This document shows positions 36,201 to 47,050 of a stretch of DNA of 64,000 nucleotides, in pieces. The notes under the pieces were generated by a model that saw only the letters and a list, made by a program, of their open reading frames with translations, made no database searches and was not told where the DNA came from. Numbering within the stretch: position 1 is the stretch's first letter; every line of letters begins with the position of its first letter. Origin of the DNA: Brasenia schreberi. Lineage: Eukaryota; Streptophyta; Magnoliopsida; Nymphaeales; Cabombaceae. The DNA is taken from assembly GCA_036023115.1 (NCBI GenBank), contig JAYKKT010000074.1, positions 10,290,501-10,354,500 on the forward strand, read 5' to 3'. A program made the translations under genes and the position numbers.

Positions 36201-36664
36201 CTGCAAGTGGGCACATTGGGGTTCTCGGAGGCGAGGGCCCGGACCCACGAGGCCGTCAGCTTCCGGCAGCCGGCGTCAACGCTATCCCGGGACCCGGCGG
36301 TGTTGACGGAATCGTTGATGCAGAGATTCTTGCGGGAACTGAGGCCGAGGGCTAAAAAGGGTAGGCGAATCTCGTTTAGGAGGTGGGTGTAGAGGGTGCG
36401 TAGCTCAGAGAGTACCTTCTCCATCTCGTGGACGGTGCGGGTGCAGTAGAGCAGTTTGGTGGGAGCCGATGGCCGGCCAGAGAGGATGTAGCTGACGATG
36501 AGGGAGAGAAGGGCGATGGTCTTGCCGGTGCCGGTAGGCATTTCAAGAAGGCAATGGCCTTTCGCGTCTAGGGAGCGTTTCAGCTCTAGCATGTACTGGT
36601 ATTGCTCCGGGTATATGTGCTCGTACGGGAACAACACCGTCAGATCCTCCACCTGGAACTTCAT
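28024..36664 (-). CDS. XPD/UVH6: TFIIH DNA helicase subunit XPD (UVH6/ERCC2 homologue), complete
   Basis: This is the 5'-3' superfamily 2 helicase of TFIIH, which opens DNA in nucleotide-excision repair and bridges core TFIIH to the CAK kinase. Exons in transcript order: 35856-36664, 35144-35226, 34634-35037, 34340-34533, 33976-34156, 32387-32511, 31648-31737, 31338-31416, 30914-30990, 29429-29537, 28024-28137. All phases join, giving 754 residues, close to the family norm of about 760. Visible motifs: Walker A MPTGTGKT (42-49), four Fe-S cysteines (115, 133, 154, 188), DEAH (232-235), then [32 protein letters not shown], and motif [19 protein letters not shown]. The ending [13 protein letters not shown] is conserved. 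The start is the first ATG before the conserved [14 protein letters not shown]. The acceptor of exon 2 is a weak aag. No lesion seen. Confidence 0.96.
32512..33975 (-). other. XPD intron 5 with a (CT)n tract
   Basis: The intron holds a 72-bp (CT)n run at 33210-33281 followed by (TG)n at 33289-33304. A nearby stretch (cagagccaggac at about 32975 and ctagaacccccatgggcaca at about 33157) resembles the ends of common plant non-autonomous repeats, but I cannot name the family. Confidence 0.5.
33210..33304. repeat. (CT)n followed by (TG)n microsatellite
   Basis: Uninterrupted CT dinucleotides for about 72 bp, then a short spacer and about 16 bp of TG. It sits in XPD intron 5. Translated, it yields spurious Arg-Glu repeats. 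Confidence 0.97.
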
Positions 36665-37238
36665 CGTCGCAGGCCGTCAAAAGGCCTCACCTTGGTCACT
36701 TTTTCCCGGCGACCGGAGAAGATGAGAGGTGAGGGTATTCGGTGGCCTTGGAAGATGAAAGAATCGTGGATTCTCAGCGCCTTCGTTTGTCGGCGTTGAC
36801 ACACGCTGCGGAGGCGGCTAAATAGTTGCAGGGAAGCTCTTTCCGGTTTCGGGTAAAACGGAACCGTCGGTTCCCAATCGGCGTTCTCGGCTTCATCTGA
36901 ACCGAACCGGCTACCTTCGGGTCCTCTTTTGGTGTCACCGGTTTCAGGAAGGGCTTCGGTTTCTGTTTCAAACCGAACTCCGTTGCGATCCGATTCTGGT
37001 TTCATTTAGAAAATAAGATGAACTTTTAAACGAGAACTAAGAAGTTTGAAACTGGTAATCTGATTTTGATTCGGGTCCAATTATTGAATAAGTGCAACTA
37101 GAACCGAATGATCCACTCAATTTTCCTCTGTGAGACCAGCAAAGTTTCTTTTCAACCGTCCCACTTTGGTTAGTATATTAGTTAGTGATTATTAGGTTAC
37201 TACCTTCCATTCTAGCTGTGATCATTTACACCGATATG
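36665..37238 (-). promoter_or_regulatory. XPD upstream region
   Basis: GC-richer DNA upstream of the XPD start. A minus-strand open frame (36661-37005, 114 codons, Glu/Arg-rich) ends in TGA that overlaps the XPD start codon as ATGA. It may be a chance frame or an upstream ORF in the leader. The aaccg/ccggtt words are repetitive. No clear TATA box recognised. Confidence 0.35.
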
Positions 37239-37345
37239 CACTACAACAAAACATGCTTATACAATTCCAATTCCTACGAACAATCGGAATAGATAACGAC
37301 ATATTTCAGCACAAAATTCTACCTATTTTAATTTTATATAACAGT
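37239..37345. mobile_element. Possible CACTA-type transposon end
   Basis: cactacaacaaaacatgctt resembles the CACTA...AAAA terminal repeat of plant CACTA (En/Spm) elements. It is followed by the sub-repeat-like words aattcctacgaacaatcgga and aacagtcggaaatgaaa. The opposite terminus is not seen in the window, so this is a fragment or a coincidence. Confidence 0.35.
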
Positions 37346-40300
37346 CGGAAATGAAATCTTTTTCTTTTGAATTTTGCCAATTTTTCTTTTGGGAAAGAAG
37401 AAAAATGGGGGGAACTTATCCCTTTGACTACTCGATTCAACCAAGATCATCCTATTTCCTAATAGCATCTACCATTTGAAAATATTTTGCTATTTTGAAT
37501 AACGATTCATTTTGTAAGCCAAAGATTTCTGAAATGTTACCAAATGATTTTTGAAAACTCTATTTTTCATAAAGCATTGATTTCCTTATTTAGGGTCATA
37601 CAATCAATATTGATCCTTCTTTCAAGAAGTTCAAAAGAGACCCATTTAAAAATCTTTTTGAAAGAATTTTACATAGACCCTAAACATGATATTTTTTTAA
37701 GTATTGGGCATTTATAGAGTCTACTAAATTTCTACCTTCAACATCAACCAATATGTATTATCAATTTTTTTGTTGCCCCTTTTATGACATGGGGACATTC
37801 TCATTTAGGTTGTTACTTTTTTAGGCCTTTTTGGGTGAATGATGTGCATGTGATGCATGACATGTAAAAATGTATTACATATGAGATAATGGAGATACAT
37901 GCTTTATGAAATGATGAATGTGTTAAGTCTCCATGAAAGGTATTTAGGGAATGCATTCTACATGCCCCTAGTTTGGTGGAGATGATATGAGCATTCATAC
38001 CCTATGGCCGACCCTATTGTGGCATGTGTTGCATGAATGATTCATACATGCACTATGTAATTAGACATCTTGTTTTCTATGTGAACTAGGGAGATGCATG
38101 ATATGTAGAATATATCCTCATACGATATTTTTGGGGAATGCATTATAATGCCCCTAGTTCAAATGATACGAGTATCAACACTATGGCTGACCCCTATTGT
38201 GGCATGTAATGATTTCCAATATGATGCATGAAGGACATGCACGATCTTAATTCTAGGCATTGCATGATATGATTCTAGCCTTTGATGTATTTTGCGTTAG
38301 GTTCACTTCAAGAAAATCCCTTCTTACGGAATTTAAAGGTTTTTCTAAGTTAAGGATTCCATAAAATTTGGGAGGCTCGGATGCTTGATCTTCCTCCTTG
38401 CTTTAATCACTATCAAGTGCTTTAACTTATAGGGAAGTGCTAGGTAAGAGAGGGGGGATGTGCACAATAGATTTGGTCGATTTTGGTTTGGGAATATACA
38501 CAAGTTTGGAAGAACTCAAAAATGAGCTTTGTACATGTTCAAAAATTTTAGAGTTTTCAAATTTTTCAATTTTTTTTTGTCTTTTCTAAACACAAACTAA
38601 AAGATGAATATAAAAGACTTTCTTTTTGGGATTTCAGATTTTTCAATTTTTTTGAATTTTTCTAAATAAAGGCTAGGAGAATGAAAATAAACAACTTTTC
38701 TTTTTGGAATTTTCAGGTTTTTCAAATGTTTCTGGATTTTGAAAGTTTTCTATTTTTTTTTGTTTTTCTAAATATATTTATTTATTTATTTATTTATTTT
38801 TTTCAAAAGACAGATCTTACATCAAACCTATAAATAAAACACCATGAATTCGACTCTAAATAAGAGGTCTAAGCTATAGGTTTCGATGTTAGTGGGTTCT
38901 AGAACACCCTTGACCCAAGTGGTCTTAAGTGGTGGTTTAGGGGGTATGGATGGGATGTATCACAATCTATGTCGATTCGGGTTTGTTGTGGGTAGGATGG
39001 ACTCTATCCTACCTTGGTTTTGAGCTCCTAAACCTTAGTAAGGTGTATATCCCATGTTCAACGTCATGTTCCAAGGCTTCTTGAGTTTTGAAAAAAAATT
39101 ATAAAATAGATGGCCTTGAAATATGGTGTCGTCCATATCATGGATGTACACACGAGTGAGTTTGGCTAAGAGTTGTTGGTTTGAGATGGTGGAAGAGTTG
39201 GAAGGGTTGGACTTCCCTAGGGGACTCATGATCCTAGGTTTGAATGGCTTAGGCTTTGACTTGGGTGCCTCTAGGAGATAGACGACCTTAGCCGGGTGTG
39301 GCTCGGTTTCTCCTAGTAGGTAGATGATAGGGGGATGAATCCTAGGTACAACTAAGTGTACCCCTAGGGGTGGATGGTTTAGGTTTATATGGGTGCTAAG
39401 GGAGAGCATATTTGATTCATTGCACAAAGGAGGAGAAAAGATTCCAAGGGAAAGCATGGTTGGTCTCTTGGTTGGTTTGTGAAGGTTTAGGGAAATCATG
39501 ACCATAGTCTTCGGTTTATGATGCAAACCTAGGCTCAAGGAGACTTGTTTACACATGGTAGGGTTAGGTGTACCTAGGATGTCGATGCATGCCTTAGGAG
39601 TAACCATGTCTACCATATTTTGAACTTTATTTTGATCTTTCTTTTCCTTTTGAAATTCTTTTTTTTTGTACGAGACATTCGGCACACCTTGAAAATCCAT
39701 ATCCTTGGGCACATTTGGTGGGTTTGTGGGTGCATGAGTGTGATCAAATGCATATGAATGATTTATTGATCCTACACTAAGAAGGAGAGGATCGAGTTGG
39801 GAGTTTTGAGGGAAATGAGTTTTAGACATACTTTTTTCAAGCTTGTCTATCTTTTCATGTTGAGAGCAAGCATTATTACAGGCGTCCTAGGGTTGCTCTA
39901 GCTCATGCACGGCTTTGAGCTCCCATTGCTTTTCAAGGTCTTGGATTTAATCCTTCAAGCCCATGTGTGTGCAACACCCATTCTCCCTTGTGTTTTATGA
40001 AATATGTGAGGTGATGGTCAAGAGATTGGAACCCATCGGAGCGAATGTTTGTGAAATATTTGGAATGACTTGGGTGAAGTTATCTTCATGCCCCACTCCA
40101 CTTATGTGCCTAGAAATGTGGACTTTACTTTCAATTTTTGGAATTTCAAAAATTTGTTTTTTAAATGTTTTTTTATTTTTGAAGATTTTCTAATTTTTTT
40201 TTAATCTTTTCAAACGTAAAAAACTTTTTGATGGAAAATGGGGTGCTTGGATGATTGGCAAGGTTATGCTTGAATCTCAACCCTTGTTGCATTTATAGTC

Positions 40301-41090
40301 TCGTTTCCTTCATCGGATTTTGGGCTCAATTTGGTTTTTCGGGTACGATTTTTCTCTCTATGTACCTGAGATGAATTTTTATGGGATCGATGTCCCTTGG
40401 CCTTTTGGCTTAGGGCAACGATCTTTTCATTCATTTCCTTCATTATTTCCCTTTTTAGGGAGGCAAGCACTTTATCTCGGATTTTAGAAGATTTCCTTAA
40501 GCTTTTGAAAAACCAATTCGGAAATGTGATGAGGCTTTCCTTGGCTTGTTTTCAAAGGAATTATCCAAACTTGATATTATTTCAAAATCAGCTTATGCAG
40601 AAGAGAGGTATTAACACCAAAGTTTTTAAAAGATTAGAGTTTGAAAAATCACCTAGACTTGAAATCCCAAAGACTCGAGTCCCACCTGGCGTGAATTTTT
40701 CACTCCAAGCTTATGTAGAGACTTGAAGCAATCATTTCAATTCTACTTCATTCTCAAGCATGCCATCTAGTTTCTAAAAACTAGCAAAATTGTGAATCCG
40801 ACTTGACGATTGTGGCTAAGAGGACTCTTTTCGCTTTAGGCCTTCTTAAACCGATGATTAAGGGGGAGCCTAAGAGCTTTAAGGATTTCAAATGAGCTGG
40901 TGATGTTTCAAATTCACGTAAAAATAAGGTGTTTAAAATGATAAACTAGTGCACATGGTTTTCAAGTTTAAATTTCACAAGTTCTAAAAATCAAAAATTG
41001 TTTCTGTTTTTAAAACTTGTTTTCCGAATTGTTTTAAGTGACTTAGAGACCTCTAAAATTCATCAAAAATTTATATAATAGAGCCTGAAA
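37346..41090 (-). mobile_element. Internal region of a decayed LTR retrotransposon without visible pol
   Basis: Minus-strand open frames at 40470-40264 (MNEKIVALSQKAKG, basic tail) and 39829-39035 (264 codons, Pro/His/Lys-rich, ending VYIHDMDDTIFQGHLFYNFF) lie downstream of an LTR-like block on the same strand. I recognise neither protein and see no protease, RT or integrase. The block also has internal repeats: about 38550-38770 (ttttcaattttttt units) and about 37840-38250 (two units with gaatgcatt..atgcccctagtt and cctattgtggcatgt). It could be a LARD-like non-autonomous element, or a gag-side relic of a gypsy element. Confidence 0.5.
39035..39829 (-). CDS. Unrecognised 264-codon open frame in transposon-like DNA
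   Basis: This is the longest intact frame in the retrotransposon region. The protein is rich in Pro, Lys, His and Leu. It contains repeated words (PLLLSVGSIN, VSLSLGLHHKP, TMLSLGIFSPP, NMLSLSTHINL) in which the LSLG/LSVG spacing recurs about every 20-40 residues, and it ends VYIHDMDDTIFQGHLFYNFF. I do not recognise a family. Its place between LTR-like sequence and internal tandem repeats suggests a transposon-carried ORF, not a host gene. It could be non-coding. Confidence 0.3.
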   Translation of the reverse strand: MSKTHFPQNSQLDPLLLSVGSINHSYAFDHTHAPTNPPNVPKDMDFQGVPNVSYKKKEFQKEKKDQNKVQNMVDMVTPKACIDILGTPNPTMCKQVSLSLGLHHKPKTMVMISLNLHKPTKRPTMLSLGIFSPPLCNESNMLSLSTHINLNHPPLGVHLVVPRIHPPIIYLLGETEPHPAKVVYLLEAPKSKPKPFKPRIMSPLGKSNPSNSSTISNQQLLAKLTRVYIHDMDDTIFQGHLFYNFFSKLKKPWNMTLNMGYTPY

Positions 41091-43900
41091 TGTGGAGATT
41101 CTACAACACCTTTTGATTTTGAATTCGGGATTGGAATGATGCAGAATTAATTCGACAAAATAACTCTCCTCAGATACCTAGAACTGTTCTATCACAAAAA
41201 TACAAAGACTCAAAGATGAGCATGTATTTCAGTGCTCAGAGTTCTAAATTTAGCGCACTTGATATTATTGGAAATCTATGGATGTTACATTTCCAATGAA
41301 CCAAGAATCACCGAATTTGAACGCCTGCAAACAGAGTTATGGATGAATATCATGGCCTTGTTGTAGAAAAATAGAGTTGATAGACAGTTTTCAGAAATTG
41401 CCCTGATCTTGCACAACCTTAGTTACATAGTTGCACGATCATAAAATTCATGAAAAGTTTATCGTAAATGAGCTTCTGTGTATAGATAAAGTGTGTAAAT
41501 TTTCAAAATGATCGGATTAGGGGTTTAGTAATTAAAAATAAAACAATCAACGTATGCAGTGATGCTAAAAATCATATTTCTGATTTTTATAACATGCGTG
41601 ATACAAAACTCACACGAATTAAAGTGCAACAATACAACATCCCGAATTAAATTATTGAAAAGAAATGAATTGAAATATATCTAATAGCTTAAGCATAGAG
41701 GAAATTAGAAGATAGTGTTTATAACATATAGAGAGGTAGAATCAAGAACACAAACATATAGAGTGCATAAGCAAAGTAAGGGGAAATTTCAGCACATCTA
41801 CTTCTATTACATCATGGGGGGAGACAAAGCTCCATTAGTACAACCCCTTTTGAATTGAATATGAATAAGAGATGAAGATGAATAAAGTTAGAGCAATACT
41901 TACACAAATTCCCAAGACGTCGACCTCCAATGGTGCTACACGACCATCACCTTCCCTCTTTTCACTCTTCTTTCTCACTCAAACCTAAGTGGCAGCACTT
42001 GCCTTGATCCTAGCACTCTCTTTCCTCTCTAAACCTCTCCCTAGCAGCCTACAATCTCTCATAAGGCAGCCCAAGGTGCAATACTATTCACAATTGCTCC
42101 AAGATGGTCACTCCAAGATCCATATCCAACTCCCATACTCACTCCCATCACGTGGAGGAGTGGTCCCCCTTGGTCAAATATGGATCAGCCCCATGTCGAC
42201 TAGTTGTTGGTTCAAACCATGCACACCTAGCCATGGCTGGCTAGGTCCTAGACGTCTCCAAGTGCAATCGACTGCCTCTTCAACTTGATGTGTCCTTCTT
42301 TGTTAGCTCGTCTCATTTAATCAAGGCTAGGTAGGAGTGTCATTTAATATTTTTCCCAAGGATGTAGGGTGGACAAGGCTAGGAAAATTTAGCTTGGTCA
42401 AGTTAAGGCATTTGATTTAAACTAGGTCATGCTTCATGTTTAACTCAAATGACTCAAGCTTAGGACTTAGTCAAGTTCAACTAGGTTTAGTTTTGGTGAG
42501 GCTATCCACTTGACTTGATATTGAATGAAGATGTGCCTTGATTCGATATGATCTACTCCCCTGCTCCATGACTTGACATTCGCGAACTCGATCCTAGCTT
42601 GAAGTAGGCTCCAACCATTGCCTTAATCTTCGCCTGATTTGCTCAAATTTTCTAGGCCTTTATTCTTTTAGCTTTAATTTGAAACTTTTTAAAATCTTTA
42701 TTTTAAATTTTCATTCTAAAGGAAAAGGTTTTTAAAACAAGTCTGCTTTCGAGATTGGGAGTGTTTTCAAAAAAATTTCTTTAGGGTGTTTACAACTCCC
42801 TTCTCTCCTTCTTCTCTCACTGTCTCTTTCTTTCCTCTCTTTCTCTCTCTTTTTACAACATTCCCTCTCTCTCCTAGACTCTCTAAGTTCCTCCTTCAAT
42901 GCCGGAAACAACCCCCCAAGGCCTCTATTTATAGGCCAAGGGGACGGCTCCTAGAACCTTCCTTTATTTGGATCGGGTGGGTCATTAGAGCTCCAAACTT
43001 GATCCAATTTCATTGCTGGCCACATGGGCTCAGGTGGGCCATAGAGTGGTCCCTCTTGGATTAAGGTGGGTGGATTAAGTTGGCTAAGGTACGTGTGTTC
43101 AGCCAAGTGGGTTCGGTCACAATCGGCTAGCATGTGTTGAGTCAAATGGTAGGTTCGGTTAAGGAGGTTCGATCAAGGTATGTATGTTCAAGCCTAAAGA
43201 AGAGTTGACATATACAATCATGAATAATATGGTAAGGATAAAGAGTCATTGCTTTGTTTCAACTCTTGGTCTTAGAAGGGACGGTGCCTTATAGATCAAG
43301 TCCCTAAAGAAATGGTGAATGTTTAGAAGGCTCGTTTAGTTCTATGCTCACATAGCCTTAGAGTGGTCCCTTTTCCATTCTCTTTTGGATCTCTTTTGCT
43401 TTTGTTCATGTTGAAGTTGACCCAAACTTGTTGACTGATTCGAATTGGCTATGCATTCCTTCTTTTGCTTCGAGATCGGATTGAAATGCTTCTTTCCCTT
43501 TTAGATTTGATTCACAGCTTTGTCCCTAAATCAGACTTGAATCCTGCACTTGATTTTAGATTCATGGTTTCAAATATTTATTTTCATTATTCAAAACCAT
43601 TTCATTTGAAAATATCGAGTTTTATCAAAATCTTTAAATATTCATTTTGAAAAACTACTCAGTTTCATTCCGAGTGTTTGTTTGCATAGGTGACCTGCTT
43701 TCGCTCCGTGAGTTAGTCTTTACCGTTTCAACCACTTTAACCATTTTTTTTAGAGGAGTGTCATTTACCCTTATTTTGAGGCTGCTATAAAATTTTGATG
43801 CAAAAATGAGTTGGTTTAAGGTGGCTTTATTTGAAAACCCTTAAAAGACCTAAAACTGTAATTTTTTCTTAAAAAGGCAAAATTTCTAAAAAACAAATAT
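41091..43900 (-). mobile_element. LTR-type sequence, minus orientation, probably two overlapping partial LTRs
   Basis: Read on the minus strand, one block contains a TATA box in ccttggcctataaatagagg (about 42920-42940), like ccttggcctataaaaagggc at about 48010 on the plus strand. Starting at 42794, tgtaaacaccc begins a second copy resembling the plus-strand tgtaaacacc at about 47051. Near 41555, cgtatgcagtgatgct mirrors gcatctctgcatatg at 48607. These blocks are therefore inverted relatives of the LTR at 47051-48800. The LTR 3' boundary near 41090 is a guess. Confidence 0.55.
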
Positions 43901-43919
43901 TTTGAATTTTTTTTTTTGG

Positions 43920-45400
43920 CGTCTATAATCATGCAACTCTCAAGTTTATATAGGGCCAAAGTAAGCTACATAAGCGACATGCTAAATGGGTGGAGCACTT
44001 AGAAGCATTTTCGTATATCCTGAAGCATAAGGATGCAAGTTTAATGTTGTAGTGATGTATTGTTTAGGCGGCATATACTTCTCACCATGTTGCATACCAA
44101 GTTATGAGGATTTGAGCAACTCAAACATCAATATGTTGATGATCCAATATTGACACAACTAGGTTATTATACATATGATGGGTTCTTGTTGGAAATTAAT
44201 TGATTCTGTATTTTGTAAGGTTTACTATGAGAGATGTTGGTTAGTGAAACCATGGTGGAGGACTAGCCGGCCACCTTAGAGAAAAGAATACCTTGGAGTT
44301 GTTCAAGGGACGTTTCTATTGGCCTAAGATGCTCAAAGATGTGCACCAGATTTTAAGATTTTGCACCAAGTGTAAACATGCAAAAACTACGGATTCAGTC
44401 AATCAAGGCCTTTACACGCCCTTACCTATTACTGAATGTCCATGGGCGGATATCAACATAGACTTTGTACCATGATTTCCATAAACCCAGCAAGGCAAAT
44501 TCAATTTTGTTGTTTTTGACATGTTTTCGAAGATGTGTCATCTAATTCCATGCAAGAAAACTGATGATCTCAGATATATCATTGATTTGTTCCTAAGAGA
44601 TGTGGTTAGGATGCATGACATCCCCATGAGTATTGTTTTTGATTGAGATGTTAAGTTTCTCAATACCTTTTGGAAGACATTGTGACATCGTTTTGGTACT
44701 AACCTTCCCTACAACACAACATACCACCGTCAAATGAACAACAAACTGAGGTGACCAACAGACCTGTTGGGGCCATTCTGCTAGCAATTATACCAAAAGG
44801 AGGACATAATTAGGACAACTACATGGTTGTAACACATTTTGCCTATAATAAGTGTATTCACAGAGCTACCGGGTGCAACCCATTTAAAGCTTTATCGAAC
44901 GACTTAAGGGTTACCGATTCAACAAATCTATTCCATGAACTATATGTCGAGATTAAAAGGGCTTTGTAAAAGACTATAGATAAGTATGTCCATAAAGCCA
45001 ATCAAAGGAGACACAAATTGATATTTGAACCAAGCGATTTAGTTTGGGTGCATTTGAGGAAGGAATATTTTTTACACTTCCAATCCAAGTTGAGTCCCCG
45101 TGTCGATGTACCGTTCAAGGTACTGAAGAAGGTTAATAACAATGCATACAAACTTGAGTTCCTTTCCCACTATAATGTGTCAACTACCTTCAATGTTAGA
45201 GATCTCATTCCTTACATACTGAACGAAGAATCTCTACAATTCGAGACGATTTCCTTTCACTTGGGAGGAAATGATGTGGGCAACAACGGGGATAAAAAAG
45301 ACAACAACTCGAAACTAAATACAAGCAAGTCTAAGTCCGACCATGAACAACATCCACACCGAACACACCCTAGCCAATCCTCACTCCCCTAACACTCATA
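43920..45400 (+). mobile_element. Ty3-gypsy retrotransposon remnant (RNase H to integrase)
   Basis: Broken plus-strand frames in gypsy order: an RNase H end (NHATLKFI, then RHAKWVEHLEAFSYILKHKD), an integrase zinc region with LFKGRFYWPKMLKDVHQILR and FCTKCKHAK (44293-44475), an integrase core with DMFSKMCHLIPCKKTDDLRY and a mutated D-D-E region, and a C-terminal frame with LSPRVDVPFKVLKKVNNNAY and VSTTFNVRDLIPY (45018-45392). Internal stops such as the one after NIDFVP and the TGA near 44643 show it is dead. Downstream AT-rich DNA with ctataaaaac at about 45583 may be part of its 3' LTR. Confidence 0.85.
45018..45392 (+). pseudogene. C-terminal integrase tail of the gypsy remnant
   Basis: A frame of about 124 codons covers the gypsy pol C-terminus (VWVHLRKEYFLHFQSKLSPR ... 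FNVRDLIPYI) and a hydrophilic Asn/Asp/Lys tail. It lacks the catalytic core, which lies upstream in broken frames, so it is a relic and not a gene. Confidence 0.75.
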
Positions 45401-45899
45401 TGGAGATCCTAGACAAGTGATGCCTCACTCCAATAACTAGTTTTGTATATTGGTTAACTGGCTGGCACCTTAATTGCTACTTTAGACAATTAATACAATA
45501 TTTTGTTTACTGTTTAATTGGGCAACAACATTAACTATTGCCCTCTCTTCTATTGGCCATTTGAGGAGCCTTGTTTCCAGCTATAAAAACACTATTATCA
45601 GATCTGTAAGGCACCTTTTGATACTCTGTCAAGTGAAATATGAGTTTTCAATTGCTTATCAAGTCCTTTAGCAAGGCTTGTAGTGTGTTACCTTTTCTCT
45701 TAACTCATCAACTAGGTTGTAGTATTAGAGTGCAAGGTTGTTGGTTGTTCACTCTTCTTTTAACCTCTCTTCTGACTCATTCTTGTTTCATACTCCTCCT
45801 GTTTTTCGGCATCAAGCACATCATCTAGAGTATGTATGTGTGAATTAGCCAAAACCCAAAAGTTGAACATTTTATATTTTCAAATATTAAAAAGACGTA

Positions 45900-47050
45900 T
45901 ACCTTTGACTTTGACACTAGAAGGAGTAGATTATACTCTAAAAGAAACCATTATTGAACCCTTATAAGAAGCAACAACCCACGTAAGAGAAAGCTATAAA
46001 ACCTTCTATGGGGGTGATATTTTGGCCAAAACCATAATGCTAACTTATATGGAAGATAATCTAATTAGGGTCTTCGAGAAATGTAAAACTACTAAAGAAA
46101 TGTTTGATGTAGTTATAACTAAATATGATACTACAACCAAGTTATATGTTCAATTGCTTTTGCAAAAATATAACTCTTATAAGATGAAGGAGTCAAACAA
46201 TGTAGTCAAGCATGTAAATAAGATACTCGTTATGGTTAGAGACTTAGTTGTGGCTAACAAAATAATCCTAGATTGAATGCAAATCACAACAATATTGAAT
46301 AGTTTGCCTTATGAGACATGGTCACCACAACACAAAATTAATTCCTTGGTTAGCCTAGTAGAGCTTCTCCTTAAATTGATAATTGAACAAGTGCATCTTA
46401 AGAAGGGCAAAAAGGAGAAACTTCTCCTTGCTCACAATGACCTCATCTCTAACTCGAGAAACCATCAAAACAAAAAGAAAAAATAAAAGTTTTGGTAAAT
46501 TTGATAAAAAGAAATGCCAACTTTTCAAGAAATCTGTTTCTTAGGTAAAGTACTTCAGCTCTAGGAAATTGGGACATTATAAAAGAAACTATTGCAATTG
46601 CAAGAAAGGTGATAACAACACTCAATAAGGCAACCAAAAAGAGAAACATGAAGTAATATTCATAATTTCGAAATGCCTTCATCTTGATCGAGATGTTTCT
46701 TGAACAAGGATGAAACATTAAACCTCAAAGAATACCAACCCAAAGACATCGTGTTTATATGAGAAACAATACATACTCAGATGTTTTAGTAGTTGGGTGC
46801 TTTAGGATCAATGTATTTGGCACATTTATATTATTAACTGATGTTTTAATTGTGCTTTCTATTAGGCATAATTTAGTATTTGTGCCTGTATTGGTTAAAA
46901 AGGGCTTTGAGGTTAGATTTTTTCCTGCAAAGGTGACCATTGAGAAACATGATCGTATATGTTTTAATGACATTTTTTATTTAGATCATGGTCTGTTCAA
47001 ACTCAACTTATTGAATAATGAAGGAGCATCTACTTCTTTTGTTTATACAT
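45900..47050 (+). mobile_element. Ty1-copia remnant, gag and protease-side part
   Basis: The frame at 46022-46276 reads MLTYMEDNLIRVFEKCKTTK and EMFDVVITKYDTTTKLYVQL (UBN2-type copia gag). The frame at 46277-46486 continues MQITTILNSLPYETW after a single in-frame stop, with a Lys-rich end. The frame at 46759-47050 reads VLSIRHNLVFVPVLVKKGFE and VRFFPAKVTIEKHDRICF, the segment between protease and integrase. It stops at the LTR-like block starting at about 47051. Confidence 0.85.

Noticed and set aside
35960..36799. Several plus-strand frames of 65-131 codons
   Set aside because: They are antisense to XPD exon 1 and its GC-rich flank, and show no family resemblance.
45640..45828. 62-codon hydrophobic frame considered as a membrane peptide
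   Set aside because: It lies in AT-rich DNA that is probably the gypsy LTR flank, and the composition is that expected of T-rich sequence.
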